A DNA stretch of 13,358 nucleotides from Alphaproteobacteria bacterium (GTDB taxonomy: Bacteria > Pseudomonadota > Alphaproteobacteria > UBA8366): contig JAOTYV010000112.1 of assembly GCA_029861675.1 (NCBI GenBank), positions 1-13,358 on the forward strand, written 5' to 3'. Of this stretch, positions 1 through 9,626 are shown piece after piece; the stretch's first letter is position 1; the number at the start of each line of letters is the position of its first letter. Made by a program: the position numbers and the translations under genes. The notes beneath the pieces are model-generated. The model had not been told where the DNA came from, did not search any database, and saw only the letters and a list, made by a program, of their open reading frames with translations.

Positions 1-1083
1 ACTGGCCCGTACGTCCTTGAAGCTCGGCGTCTTGCCGGGAACGATCAGCGCGGCTCGGAGGATCTGCAGTCCGAACGGCCCGGTGATCGGGGCAGAGGTT
101 TCACCGCTCTTTAGCTTGAAGGCGGCATCGGCGAGCTCTTTCGGGAGATCGCTTTTTGTGAGCGTGCCGAGATTCGTCGCCGATTCATCCTGGTCCGCGA
201 CCGTCTTTGCCACGTCGATGAAGCTTTTCCCTTCTTTCAACATGGCGATGGCGCGATCCGCGGCCGCCGCATCCGGCACCAGCATCTGCTGCAATTGCCG
301 TTTCTCCGGTACGCCCAGGGTTGGCAGCCGCTCCTTGTAGACTTCCTGCAGTTTTTCTTCCGATACCTTGATGGTTTCAGCCACTTTTTGGGGATCGAGA
401 TAGACGTACCGCACGCTTCGGTATTCGGGAGCGGTGTAGTCATGCGGTTTCGCCTTGTAATAGGTATCAATTTCCGCATCCGTCGGCATGCGCATCTTGC
501 TTTTCGGATTGACCGGAATCGTGGCGAGTTCCGCTTGACGTTTCTCTTCCCGCCATGCGTAGAGCTGATCGATCAGCGGTTTCGGCGCCTGTGTTCCTTG
601 CGTGAGGCTATCGAGGTATTGGCTGCGGATGATTTGGTTGCGAAGACGGGCGACGTATTGCTGCTCGGACACGCCGTTATTCCGCAATATATTCTGGAAT
701 TCGTTCGCGCTGACATCGCCAAGCTGGCGGCGAATGTTTTCGGCCAGCGCGTCGTCGCCGACGACCATCCCCATGGTACGCGCGCCTTCGTCGTAAAGTG
801 TAGCCGCGATCAGTCGATCGAGAACCTGATCCAGAACGCCGAGCTGCCGTGCCTTTGCTTCGTCGATGTTGAGGGGGCGAAGCCGCCGTACTTCACCGCG
901 AAAGGCGTCTTGTAGGGCATTCACCGAAATTCTTTGCTTGCCGACATCGGCCACCGAATCGCCGGGTTGGCCGAACATAGTGCCTTCGCCGCCGATGCCC
1001 CAAACCGCAAAGCTCAAGACGAGCAAGCCGAAGAGGACCTTGATGACGATGGAACCGACGGAACTTCGAAGAAATTGCAGCAT
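1..1083 (-). CDS. ppiD: PpiD/SurA-type periplasmic peptidyl-prolyl isomerase (partial, C-terminus off left edge)
   Basis: Reading the minus strand from the ATG at 1083-1081 gives 361 codons without a stop to the window edge. The product starts with a short basic stretch and one membrane segment (about residues 11-30), as in inner-membrane-anchored PpiD. A SurA/PpiD-like N-terminal chaperone region follows (about 40-165, including VLDRLIAATLYDEGA). The beginning of a parvulin-type domain is seen from about 258 to 355, with PEKRQLQQMLV, LGTLTKSDLP, AAFKLKSGETSAPITGPFG and TPSFKDVRA. Known PpiD proteins are about 600-640 residues, so roughly the last 40% lies outside. The expected role is folding of exported proteins at the periplasmic face. 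The start is supported by a purine-rich GAAGAG 9 bases upstream. It is divergent from tpiA. E. coli PpiD has little or no isomerase activity, so catalysis here is uncertain. Confidence 0.88.
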   Translation of the reverse strand, partial: MLQFLRSSVGSIVIKVLFGLLVLSFAVWGIGGEGTMFGQPGDSVADVGKQRISVNALQDAFRGEVRRLRPLNIDEAKARQLGVLDQVLDRLIAATLYDEGARTMGMVVGDDALAENIRRQLGDVSANEFQNILRNNGVSEQQYVARLRNQIIRSQYLDSLTQGTQAPKPLIDQLYAWREEKRQAELATIPVNPKSKMRMPTDAEIDTYYKAKPHDYTAPEYRSVRYVYLDPQKVAETIKVSEEKLQEVYKERLPTLGVPEKRQLQQMLVPDAAAADRAIAMLKEGKSFIDVAKTVADQDESATNLGTLTKSDLPKELADAAFKLKSGETSAPITGPFGLQILRAALIVPGKTPSFKDVRAS

Positions 1084-1274
1084 GGTGGTTTCTCTTCGGT
1101 TGAGGGAGTGACCGGCGGGCGCCCGGCTTTTGATCCCGCCAGAGCAGCAGGCCGGCGCATGATAGAAGCGCCTCCATGAGCCCGCAACGTCAAATCGGGG
1201 TGGCGCTGTCGACTCCTGGCACGGCTATGCTAAGACGCAGAGACAGAAAATTCGGGCCGCAGAGGCGTTATACG
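1084..1274. promoter_or_regulatory. Divergent intergenic region between ppiD and tpiA
   Basis: These 191 bases separate two divergently transcribed genes, so promoters for both must lie here or inside the gene starts. I could not identify a convincing -35/-10 pair. The best -10-like string on the plus strand is TATGCT at 1226-1231, which has no good -35 partner. A plus-strand reading frame extends tpiA upstream to 1176, but it is not conserved protein and overlaps this control region. Confidence 0.45.
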
Positions 1275-2030
1275 ATGAGCAAAACGAGAACCCCGGTGAT
1301 CGCCGGTAACTGGAAAATGAACGGATTGTGCGTGACGGGCTGCGCGCTCGCGGCGGCCGTCGCCGACGGCGCGGCCGGATTGAACTGCGAACTGGTAATC
1401 TGTCCGCCGGCGACCCTGTTGGCGCCGGTCGGCGAGGTGTTGAAATCCGGCTCGATTCGGTTGGGTGCGCAAGATTGTCATGCAGCCGAATCCGGCGCCC
1501 ATACGGGCGATATTGGCGCGCCGATGCTCGCCGATATCGGCTGCAGCGCCGTCATCGTTGGCCACTCCGAGCGCCGGACCGATCATGGAGAGACGGACGC
1601 CCTGGTCCAGGCGAAGACTGCGGCGGCGCACGCGGCGGGACTGACGGCGATCGTCTGCGTCGGCGAGACCGAGGGAGAACGCGACGCCGGGGAAGCGCTC
1701 GGCGTGGTGGGCCGGCAGGTATCCCTGTCGCTTCCCGATGGCACCACCGCGGCCAATACCATCGTTGCCTATGAACCGGTCTGGGCCATTGGCAGTGGGC
1801 GCACGCCGACTCCGGATGACGTTCGGGAAGTGCACGGCCATATCAGGGAAATTCTGGCGGAGCGTCTTGGCGGGGCCGGGGCAGATGGAATTCGCATTCT
1901 ATACGGTGGATCGATGAAACCGACCAATGCACTGGAACTCCTGGCAATTCCCAACGTGGATGGCGGCCTCATCGGCGGCGCGAGCCTGGTCGCCGACGAC
2001 TTTCTGGCAATCGCGAAAAGTTGTCCCTAG
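1275..2030 (+). CDS. tpiA: Triosephosphate isomerase
   Basis: Interconverts dihydroxyacetone phosphate and glyceraldehyde 3-phosphate in the cytoplasm (glycolysis and gluconeogenesis). The 251-residue product has the family length and all key residues: Asn12 and Lys14 in AGNWKMNG, catalytic His97 in IVGHSERR, catalytic Glu167 in [15 protein letters not shown], and the phosphate-binding [11 protein letters not shown] and GGLIGGASL loops near the C-terminus. I chose the ATG at 1275 because it places the conserved VIAGNWKMN strand at residues 8-16, as expected. The same frame is open to an ATG at 1176, but the extra 33 residues are arginine-rich and unlike the family. A weak purine stretch AGAGG sits 9 bases upstream. 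It is the first gene of the plus-strand run, 104 bases before secG. Confidence 0.97.
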   Translation: MSKTRTPVIAGNWKMNGLCVTGCALAAAVADGAAGLNCELVICPPATLLAPVGEVLKSGSIRLGAQDCHAAESGAHTGDIGAPMLADIGCSAVIVGHSERRTDHGETDALVQAKTAAAHAAGLTAIVCVGETEGERDAGEALGVVGRQVSLSLPDGTTAANTIVAYEPVWAIGSGRTPTPDDVREVHGHIREILAERLGGAGADGIRILYGGSMKPTNALELLAIPNVDGGLIGGASLVADDFLAIAKSCP

Positions 2031-2134
2031 CCACGCGCAACAGAAGTGACTAAATACTCCAATAACGGAACGCTTCGATCCCGGTTCCGGCACGCGTTTT
2101 CCCGTTTCAACACTTTGCCGATTCGGATAGACCA

Positions 2135-2455
2135 TTGGAAACCATCGTCCTTGTTATTCATCTGATTCTCGCGATCGGCATCGTTGTGACGGTGCTGTTG
2201 CAGCGTAGTGAAGGCGGCGGCCTCGGTATTGGCGGCGGCAGCGGCGGCGGATTGATGAGTGTGCGCAGCGCGGCGAACCTAATGACACGGACGACCGCGA
2301 TTCTGGCTGCGGCGTTCATGGTCACCAGCTTGACGCTGGCGATCATGGCCGGTATGCGGACCGACCGGAAGTCGATCCTGGAACGGCCGGCGGCCACGAC
2401 AACACCGGTGGAGCAGCAAGCGCCGGCGAAGCCTAAAGTGCCGCTTTCGCAATAG
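2135..2455 (+). CDS. secG: Preprotein translocase subunit SecG
   Basis: Small inner-membrane subunit of the SecYEG channel that stimulates protein export. The 106-residue product has the SecG pattern: a first membrane segment (about residues 3-22), the conserved cytoplasmic loop LLQRSEGGGLGIGGGSGGG, and a second membrane segment (about 52-72). A polar, Ala/Pro/Lys-rich tail follows (about 75-106) and is variable in the family. The start is a TTG at 2135. No ATG or GTG in frame would preserve the first membrane segment, and the next Met is at residue 40. The ribosome binding site is poor (GGAT at 2126-2129). Position after tpiA and before pyrG is common in alphaproteobacteria. Confidence 0.94.
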   Translation: METIVLVIHLILAIGIVVTVLLQRSEGGGLGIGGGSGGGLMSVRSAANLMTRTTAILAAAFMVTSLTLAIMAGMRTDRKSILERPAATTTPVEQQAPAKPKVPLSQ

Positions 2456-2460
2456 TGGGA

Positions 2461-2479
2461 GCGCCGCCAAGTGGGGCGC
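2461..2479 (+). repeat. Stem-loop in the secG-pyrG gap
   Basis: GCGCC (2461-2465) pairs with GGCGC (2475-2479). Two more pairs form if one G is bulged, leaving an AAGT loop. It begins 5 bases after the secG stop. A T run (2496-2500) lies about 16 bases further on, too far for a classical intrinsic terminator. It could be an mRNA 3' end or processing site between secG and pyrG, or chance in GC-rich DNA. Confidence 0.25.
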
Positions 2480-2549
2480 AAACGAGTGGGGCCGAATTTT
2501 TGGCAAGTGACAGGACGCTGACTTTTTCACGGTTGGTGATTTGAAGACG

Positions 2550-4187
2550 ATGCCTCGATTTATCTTCATTACCGGCGGTGTGGTGTCATCCCTTGGAAAG
2601 GGCCTGTCCTCGGCGGCACTCGGCGCGCTGCTGCAGGCACGCGGCTTCAAGGTCCGCCTGCGCAAACTCGATCCTTATTTGAATGTCGATCCGGGCACCA
2701 TGAGCCCCTATCAGCATGGCGAGGTCTACGTCACCGATGACGGCGCCGAAACCGATCTCGATCTGGGTCATTACGAACGCTATACGGGCGTTTCCTGCCG
2801 GCAGAGCGACAATGTCACGGCGGGACGGATTTACTCCAACGTCATTGCCCGCGAACGACGGGGCGACTATCTCGGCGGGACTGTCCAGGTCATTCCGCAC
2901 GTCACCGATGCGATCAAGGAATTCATCGCCGCCGATCTGAGCGATGAGGATTTCGTGCTGGTCGAAATTGGCGGCACGATCGGCGATATCGAGGGATTAC
3001 CCTTCGTCGAGGCGATTCGGCAGCTCGGCAACGAGGTCGGACGCGCGAACAGCCTGTTCATCCACGTCACGCTGGTGCCGTACATCAACGCGGCCGGCGA
3101 GCTGAAGACCAAGCCCACGCAGCATTCGGTCAAGGAACTCCTGAGCCTCGGAATCCAGCCGGACATCGTGATGTGCCGCAGCGACCGTGAAATTCCCGGC
3201 GACGCCCGGCAAAAACTCGCCTTGTTCTGCAATGTGGGCCCGGACCGGGTGATCCAGGCGCTCGATGTGGACACCATCTACGACGTGCCGATCGCCTACC
3301 ACAATCAGGGCCTGGATGCCCAGGTGATGAAGCATTTCGGCTTGCACAAAGGCAAGGAAGGCGAAGTCGATCTGGGCCGCTGGCATGAAATCGTCAAAGC
3401 GATCCGCGCACCCGAGGGCGAGGTGACGATCGGTATCGTCGGTAAGTACACCAATCTGCTCGATGCCTATAAATCCCTCAGCGAAGCGTTGACCCATGGC
3501 GGCATCGCCAACAAGGTCCGGGTCAACCTCAACTGGCTCGAATCGGAAATATTCGAGGCTGACGGTGTGGCCGGCCGTCTTGAAGGCTGCGATGGCATTC
3601 TCGTGCCCGGCGGTTTCGGCGAACGCGGCGCCGAGGGGAAGATCAAGGCCGTGCAATATGCGCGTGAGCGGCAGGTACCGTATTTCGGCATCTGTTTCGG
3701 CATGCAGATGGCGGTCATCGAGGCGGCGCGTAATCTGGCGGGCCTGACGGCGGCGGGATCGAGCGAATTCGGTCCCAGCACGGAGCCGGTGGTCGGGCTG
3801 CTGACCGAATGGTCGCGGGGCAACGTGGTCGAGCGGCGCGGCGACGATGACGATCTCGGCGGTACGATGCGGCTTGGCTCCTATGCCTGCAATCTCCTGC
3901 CGGGCACCAAGGTTGCCGAGGTCTATAGCAACCAAAGCACGATCAACGAGCGGCACCGGCACCGGTATGAAGTGAATATCAATTACAAGCAACGGCTCGA
4001 GGAAGCGGGTTTGCGGTTCTCCGGTCTGTCGCCGGACGGCGAATTGCCCGAAATCGTCGAACTTGTCGATCATCCCTGGTTCGTCGGCGTGCAGTTCCAC
4101 CCCGAATTGAAGTCGAAGCCGTTCGAACCGCATCCGATGTTCACCAGCTTCATCAAGGCCGCCGTCGATCAATCGCGCCTGGTCTAG
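2550..4187 (+). CDS. pyrG: CTP synthase (glutamine-hydrolysing)
   Basis: Converts UTP to CTP using ATP and glutamine, the last step of pyrimidine nucleotide synthesis. The product is 545 residues, the usual length. The N-terminal amidoligase domain opens with [20 protein letters not shown] (nucleotide-binding loop) and includes [20 protein letters not shown] and [18 protein letters not shown]. The C-terminal class I glutaminase domain has nucleophile Cys382 in YFGICFGMQ, and His517 and Glu519 in [13 protein letters not shown] prefer the ATG at 2550 because the family starts a few residues before the RFIF strand. A TTG at 2541, three codons earlier, is possible. The kdsA start lies 18 bases downstream, so the two are probably cotranscribed. 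CTP from this enzyme is needed to activate Kdo. Confidence 0.98.
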   Translation: MPRFIFITGGVVSSLGKGLSSAALGALLQARGFKVRLRKLDPYLNVDPGTMSPYQHGEVYVTDDGAETDLDLGHYERYTGVSCRQSDNVTAGRIYSNVIARERRGDYLGGTVQVIPHVTDAIKEFIAADLSDEDFVLVEIGGTIGDIEGLPFVEAIRQLGNEVGRANSLFIHVTLVPYINAAGELKTKPTQHSVKELLSLGIQPDIVMCRSDREIPGDARQKLALFCNVGPDRVIQALDVDTIYDVPIAYHNQGLDAQVMKHFGLHKGKEGEVDLGRWHEIVKAIRAPEGEVTIGIVGKYTNLLDAYKSLSEALTHGGIANKVRVNLNWLESEIFEADGVAGRLEGCDGILVPGGFGERGAEGKIKAVQYARERQVPYFGICFGMQMAVIEAARNLAGLTAAGSSEFGPSTEPVVGLLTEWSRGNVVERRGDDDDLGGTMRLGSYACNLLPGTKVAEVYSNQSTINERHRHRYEVNINYKQRLEEAGLRFSGLSPDGELPEIVELVDHPWFVGVQFHPELKSKPFEPHPMFTSFIKAAVDQSRLV

Positions 4188-4205
4188 CAAACGTAGGAAG
4201 CCCTT

Positions 4206-5048
4206 ATGACAGAAGTCCGTCGCGTCAAGATCGGTAATGTCGAAGTGGCGAACGACCTGCCGTTGGCGGTGATTGCAGGTCCCTGCGTCATGGAGAGCCG
4301 CCAGCACGCGCTCGATATGAGCGGCGCGCTGATGGAGATGACCGGCAAACTCGGCATCGGATTGATCTATAAATCTTCCTACGACAAAGCCAACCGCACT
4401 TCGGCGGACAGTCCACGCGGCGTCGGTCTCGAGAATGCGCTGCCGATATTTCTGGAAGTGCGGGAGAGCATGGGCTGTCCGGTACTGACCGACGTGCATG
4501 ACGCCGAGGCCTGCGCGAATGTATCGGAAGCGGTGGATGTTTTGCAGATCCCGGCTTTCCTGTGCCGCCAGACCGATCTGCTCGAAGCGGCCGGCCGGAC
4601 CGGCAAGGCGATCAACGTCAAGAAGGGCCAATTTCTCGCCCCCTGGGACATGGCCAATGTGGTCGCGAAATTCGACGGCGTCGGCAACCGCGACGTCATG
4701 GTCTGCGAACGCGGCGCGAGCTTCGGCTACAACACGCTGGTTTCCGATATGCGGTCCCTGCCGGTCATGGCGCAGACCGGCTGTCCCGTGGTGTTCGACG
4801 CGACCCACTCGGTGCAGCAGCCGGGCGGGCAGGGCAGCACGTCCGGCGGCGACCGCCGTTTCGCACCGGTCCTGGCGCGCGCGGCCGTGGCCGTGGGCGT
4901 TGCGGCATTGTTCATGGAAACCCATCAGGATCCCGATAACGCGCCTTCCGACGGACCGAACATGATCCGGTTGCAAGACATGCCGGAGCTTCTCGAAACC
5001 TTGATGGAGCTGGACCAGCTGTCGAAAGCGAAACCGGTGGTCATCTAG
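4206..5048 (+). CDS. kdsA: 3-deoxy-8-phosphooctulonate (Kdo-8-P) synthase, metal-dependent type
   Basis: Condenses phosphoenolpyruvate with arabinose 5-phosphate to Kdo-8-phosphate for the lipopolysaccharide inner core. The 280 residues show the family's [55 protein letters not shown] and [16 protein letters not shown] blocks. Cys27 occupies the position where the E. coli metal-independent enzyme has Asn26, and where Aquifex has the metal-binding Cys11. His201, Glu238 and Asp249 supply the other three ligands, with the same spacing as in Aquifex (174, 37 and 11 residues). The ATG at 4206 is preceded by AGGAAG (4195-4200). The gene is tightly linked to pyrG and followed 83 bases later by eno, which makes its substrate phosphoenolpyruvate. 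Confidence 0.97.
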   Translation: MTEVRRVKIGNVEVANDLPLAVIAGPCVMESRQHALDMSGALMEMTGKLGIGLIYKSSYDKANRTSADSPRGVGLENALPIFLEVRESMGCPVLTDVHDAEACANVSEAVDVLQIPAFLCRQTDLLEAAGRTGKAINVKKGQFLAPWDMANVVAKFDGVGNRDVMVCERGASFGYNTLVSDMRSLPVMAQTGCPVVFDATHSVQQPGGQGSTSGGDRRFAPVLARAAVAVGVAALFMETHQDPDNAPSDGPNMIRLQDMPELLETLMELDQLSKAKPVVI

Positions 5049-5110
5049 CGGTTGAAGTGACCCGGTGCCGCGGTGTACGCAGTAAGACTCTGCAACAGTT
5101 CGTTTTTTAA

Positions 5111-6403
<1,293 letters not shown>

Positions 6404-6414
6404 CACCATGATTG

Positions 6415-6436
6415 CCGGCCGTCCTTGGACGGATGG
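6415..6436 (+). repeat. Stem-loop after eno
   Basis: CCGTCC (6419-6424) and GGACGG (6427-6432) form a perfect 14-base palindrome starting 16 bases after the eno stop. In RNA it would be a 5-bp stem with a CTTG loop, with outer CC/GG pairs possible across a small internal loop. No T run follows, so it is not a classical intrinsic terminator. It may protect an mRNA 3' end or mark the boundary between eno and ftsB. Confidence 0.35.
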
Positions 6437-6541
6437 TTGGAAATGTGAGTCGCCGAACCAACGTCGTTTGTTAACCTTTTGACTCGCGGCAAAATTTTCC
6501 TCTTGACCCGGAATCGCGATCTGTGATTCGTTGCGGTCATC

Positions 6542-6859
6542 ATGTTGATCCGCGAAGCGAAAAAACGGGCGAAACAGGTAATCCTGCCGGTGCTGGCCAC
6601 GGCGATAACCGGGTATTTCGTCTACCACACCGTGCAGGGCGAGCGCGGTTTGTTCGCCTATGGCTCGTTGTCGGAGCAGGTGCGCGAAGCGCGGGCCAAT
6701 GTCGCCGATGTGCGCGACCGGCGCCTCCTTCTCGAACACAGCGTACAATTGCTCCGGCCGGACAGCCTGGATCTCGACATGCTGGAAGAGCGCGCCCGCG
6801 CGGTGCTGAACCTGGTCGATCGGGATGACTTGCTGATCTACGACAGCAAGCCCCGCTGA
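6542..6859 (+). CDS. ftsB: Septum formation initiator FtsB (DivIC family)
   Basis: Small bitopic membrane protein of the division septum, which in E. coli acts with FtsQ and FtsL. The 105 residues fit: a short basic cytoplasmic end (MLIREAKKRAKQ), one membrane segment (about 13-29), then a periplasmic coiled-coil region (about 42-70). The conserved GERGLFAYGSL and LLRPDSLDLDMLEERAR blocks are present. The last is the DivIC-type motif that ends the coiled coil. The ATG at 6542 is the only start that keeps the cytoplasmic tail and membrane segment. No strong ribosome binding site is visible upstream, so expression may be low, as expected for a division protein. Location directly after eno matches many Proteobacteria. 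Confidence 0.93.
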   Translation: MLIREAKKRAKQVILPVLATAITGYFVYHTVQGERGLFAYGSLSEQVREARANVADVRDRRLLLEHSVQLLRPDSLDLDMLEERARAVLNLVDRDDLLIYDSKPR

Positions 6860-6989
6860 TCTCACTCGCCCACTGATTGTAGTCTCCTTTTATCGACGGC
6901 GCCGGCTATTAGGCCGTGCTCGTCGCGCGCCGCCGCGCAAGAATCTGTCGTGGCAGAGAGGCATTCCGACCAATTCCGTCCAGTCGTAT

Positions 6990-7019
6990 ATTTTTGCGAT
7001 TAACAAAAATCCAGTTAAT
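6990..7019. repeat. Two overlapping inverted repeats upstream of the pdh promoter
   Basis: ATTTTTG (6990-6996) and CAAAAAT (7004-7010) are perfect inverted 7-mers around a 7-base loop. ATTAAC (6999-7004) and GTTAAT (7014-7019) are perfect inverted 6-mers around a 9-base loop. They share base 7004 and overlap, so only one could fold at a time in a single strand. They may be operator half-sites or chance pairings in AT-rich DNA. Confidence 0.4.
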
Positions 7020-7026
7020 AATGAAT

Positions 7027-7057
7027 TTATCAATTTTTAACAATGACTTATTATAAT
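7027..7057 (+). promoter_or_regulatory. Candidate sigma-70-type promoter for pdhA
   Basis: TATAAT at 7052-7057 is a perfect -10 hexamer in AT-rich DNA, 94 bases before the pdhA ATG. The best -35 is weak: TTATCA at 7027-7032 (4 of 6 consensus bases) with a long 19-base spacer. A better -35-like TTAACA at 7037-7042 is too close to serve this -10. Transcription would begin about 7064, just before a large inverted repeat, so a protein bound there could block it. Not tested. Confidence 0.35.
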
Positions 7058-7066
7058 ATTGTAGGG

Positions 7067-7101
7067 TTGGAATTTTGCCGTTAACTATGTCAATATTCCA
7101 A
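7067..7101. repeat. 35-base operator-like inverted repeat before pdhA
   Basis: TTGGAATTTTG (7067-7077) and CAATATTCCAA (7091-7101) are inverted 11-mers with 10 of 11 matching, separated by 13 bases. Arm centres are 24 bases apart, a little over two helical turns, which would suit a dimer on one face of the DNA. It lies just downstream of the TATAAT at 7052-7057, in a position where binding would repress. It does not match the E. coli PdhR operator (AATTGGT-N3-ACCAATT). In RNA it could instead form a hairpin. Confidence 0.5.
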
Positions 7102-7117
7102 TGGGATAGTCGAATTG

Positions 7118-7131
7118 CGGCAAATTTGCCG
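7118..7131. repeat. Perfect palindrome CGGCAAATTTGCCG in the pdhA leader
   Basis: This 14-base perfect palindrome ends immediately before the pdhA Shine-Dalgarno stretch (7132-7139). Its half-site TTTGCCG also occurs at 7074-7080 within the inverted repeat upstream. It could be a DNA operator, or in mRNA a short hairpin next to the ribosome binding site that affects translation. Confidence 0.5.
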
Positions 7132-7139
7132 AAGGGGAG
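7132..7139 (+). promoter_or_regulatory. Ribosome binding site of pdhA
   Basis: AAGGGGAG lies 11 bases before the ATG at 7151. It decides the start: the in-frame TTG at 7115 lies upstream of this site, inside the leader, and would translate the palindrome. Confidence 0.7.
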
Positions 7140-7150
7140 TTCCGATACCG

Positions 7151-8188
7151 ATGCAAGCAACCGCTGGAAAACCGGCCAATCGCGGGCGCACTAAAAAAGG
7201 GCGCGCCAAGAAACCGGCCGCCGCCGCGACGCCCGAAGACCTTATGGAATTCTACCGCGGCATGCTGACCATTCGGCGGTTCGAGGAAAAGGCCGGCCAG
7301 CTCTACGGCATGGGATTGATCGGCGGGTTCTGCCATCTCTATATCGGCCAGGAAGCGGTCGTCGTCGGCATGCAGGCGGCAATCGGACCGGACGACGCGG
7401 TCATCACCAGTTATCGCGATCACGGCCATATGATTGCCTGCGGCATGGATCCGCGCGGCGTGATGGCGGAATTGACCGGCCGCGCCGGTGGATATTCCAA
7501 GGGCAAGGGCGGCTCGATGCATATGTTTTCCCGCGAGCGCAATTTTTACGGCGGGCACGGCATCGTCGGCGCGCAAGTGCCGATCGGTACCGGCATTGCC
7601 TTCGCGCACCGATACAACGGCACCGACAACGTCTGCCTGACCTATCTTGGGGACGGCGCGATCAACCAGGGGCAAATCTACGAATCCTTCAACATGGCGG
7701 CGTTGTGGGACCTGCCGGTGGTCTATGTCATCGAAAACAACAAATATGGCATGGGCACCAGCGTCGAGCGTGCTTCCGCGAATCCCGACCTTCATATCCG
7801 AGGGCAGGCCTACGGCATTCCCGGCAAACAGGTCGACGGCATGGATGTCATCGCCGTCCGCGCGGCGGGGGAAGAGGCGGTTGCCCACTGCCGTGCCGGT
7901 AAGGGCCCCTATATCCTGGAGATGATGACCTATCGCTATCGCGGCCATTCGATGTCCGATCCGGCGAAGTACCGAACCCGCGAGGAAGTCTCGAAAGTCC
8001 GGCAGGAACGCGACCCGATCGAGCGCCTGCGGGCGGTGCTGATCGAGCAGAAAATCGCCGAGGATAGCGCGCTCAAGGAAATAGACCGGGAAATCAAGGC
8101 GATCGTCTCCGACGCCGCGGAATTCGCGCAGACCAGTCCGGAACCGGATCCCGCCGAACTGTACACCGACATACTCTTGGAAGCGTAA
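7151..8188 (+). CDS. pdhA: Pyruvate dehydrogenase E1 component, alpha subunit
   Basis: Thiamine-diphosphate-dependent decarboxylase subunit that, with E1 beta, converts pyruvate and passes the acetyl group to lipoyl-E2. The product is 345 residues. A basic, Ala-rich N-terminal tail (about 1-28) precedes the conserved domain. The TPP-binding motif runs from GDG at 167-169 ([10 protein letters not shown]) to ENN at 195-197 ([14 protein letters not shown]). [20 protein letters not shown] (from 261) is the conserved loop that carries phosphorylation serines in the mitochondrial enzyme. Phosphorylation is not expected in bacteria. It is first in the operon, with pdhB 46 bases downstream. Branched-chain E1 alpha is a relative, but [17 protein letters not shown] and the gene context favour pyruvate. 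Confidence 0.95.
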   Translation: MQATAGKPANRGRTKKGRAKKPAAAATPEDLMEFYRGMLTIRRFEEKAGQLYGMGLIGGFCHLYIGQEAVVVGMQAAIGPDDAVITSYRDHGHMIACGMDPRGVMAELTGRAGGYSKGKGGSMHMFSRERNFYGGHGIVGAQVPIGTGIAFAHRYNGTDNVCLTYLGDGAINQGQIYESFNMAALWDLPVVYVIENNKYGMGTSVERASANPDLHIRGQAYGIPGKQVDGMDVIAVRAAGEEAVAHCRAGKGPYILEMMTYRYRGHSMSDPAKYRTREEVSKVRQERDPIERLRAVLIEQKIAEDSALKEIDREIKAIVSDAAEFAQTSPEPDPAELYTDILLEA

Positions 8189-8234
8189 CGCGGCGCAACG
8201 CGTTCGTATCAGGGATACCCACAGGGAATTTGCC

Positions 8235-9611
<1,377 letters not shown>

Positions 9612-9626
9612 GCGAGGACCGAGTAG

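Larger units (their letters stand above)
6860..7150 (+). promoter_or_regulatory. AT-rich control region and leader of the pdh operon
   Basis: These 291 bases before the pdhA start hold no plausible gene. The first part (6860-6980) is GC-rich. An imperfect hairpin is possible there, with ACGGC 6896-6900 against GCCGT 6913-6917. From about 6985 to 7105 the sequence becomes strongly AT-rich, in sharp contrast to the rest of the window. It contains a consensus TATAAT, several inverted repeats and repeated TTAAC/GTTAA words (7000-7004, 7014-7018, 7037-7041, 7080-7085). This is the obvious place for the main promoter and operator of the pyruvate dehydrogenase operon. No regulator is recognised. Confidence 0.6.

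Noticed and set aside
295..915. 206-codon plus-strand frame within the ppiD region
   Set aside because: The minus strand carries a continuous 361-codon frame with clear PpiD/parvulin features across the same bases.
1176..1274. N-terminal extension of tpiA by 33 codons from an ATG at 1176
   Set aside because: The added residues are Arg-rich and non-conserved, and they overlap the divergent promoter region. The ATG at 1275 gives the standard TpiA start.
2066..2089. CGGAAC/GTTCCG inverted repeat after tpiA as a terminator
   Set aside because: The stem is only 6 bp with a 12-base loop and the nearest short T run is 8 bases further on; too weak to call.
2997..4976. 659-codon open frame on the minus strand opposite pyrG and kdsA
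   Set aside because: Same reason: a shadow of codon bias in the two certain plus-strand genes, with no domain of its own.
5052..5081. TTGAAG at 5052-5057 with TACGCA as an eno promoter
   Set aside because: The -35 matches 4 of 6 bases and the -10 only 2 of 6. No better pair was found in the kdsA-eno gap.
6479..6531. TTGACT (6479-6484) and TTGACC (6503-6508) as -35 elements of an ftsB promoter
   Set aside because: Both match the -35 consensus at 5 of 6 bases, but neither has a recognisable -10 at 15-19 bases. The only candidates are poor (TGATTC, ATTCGT).
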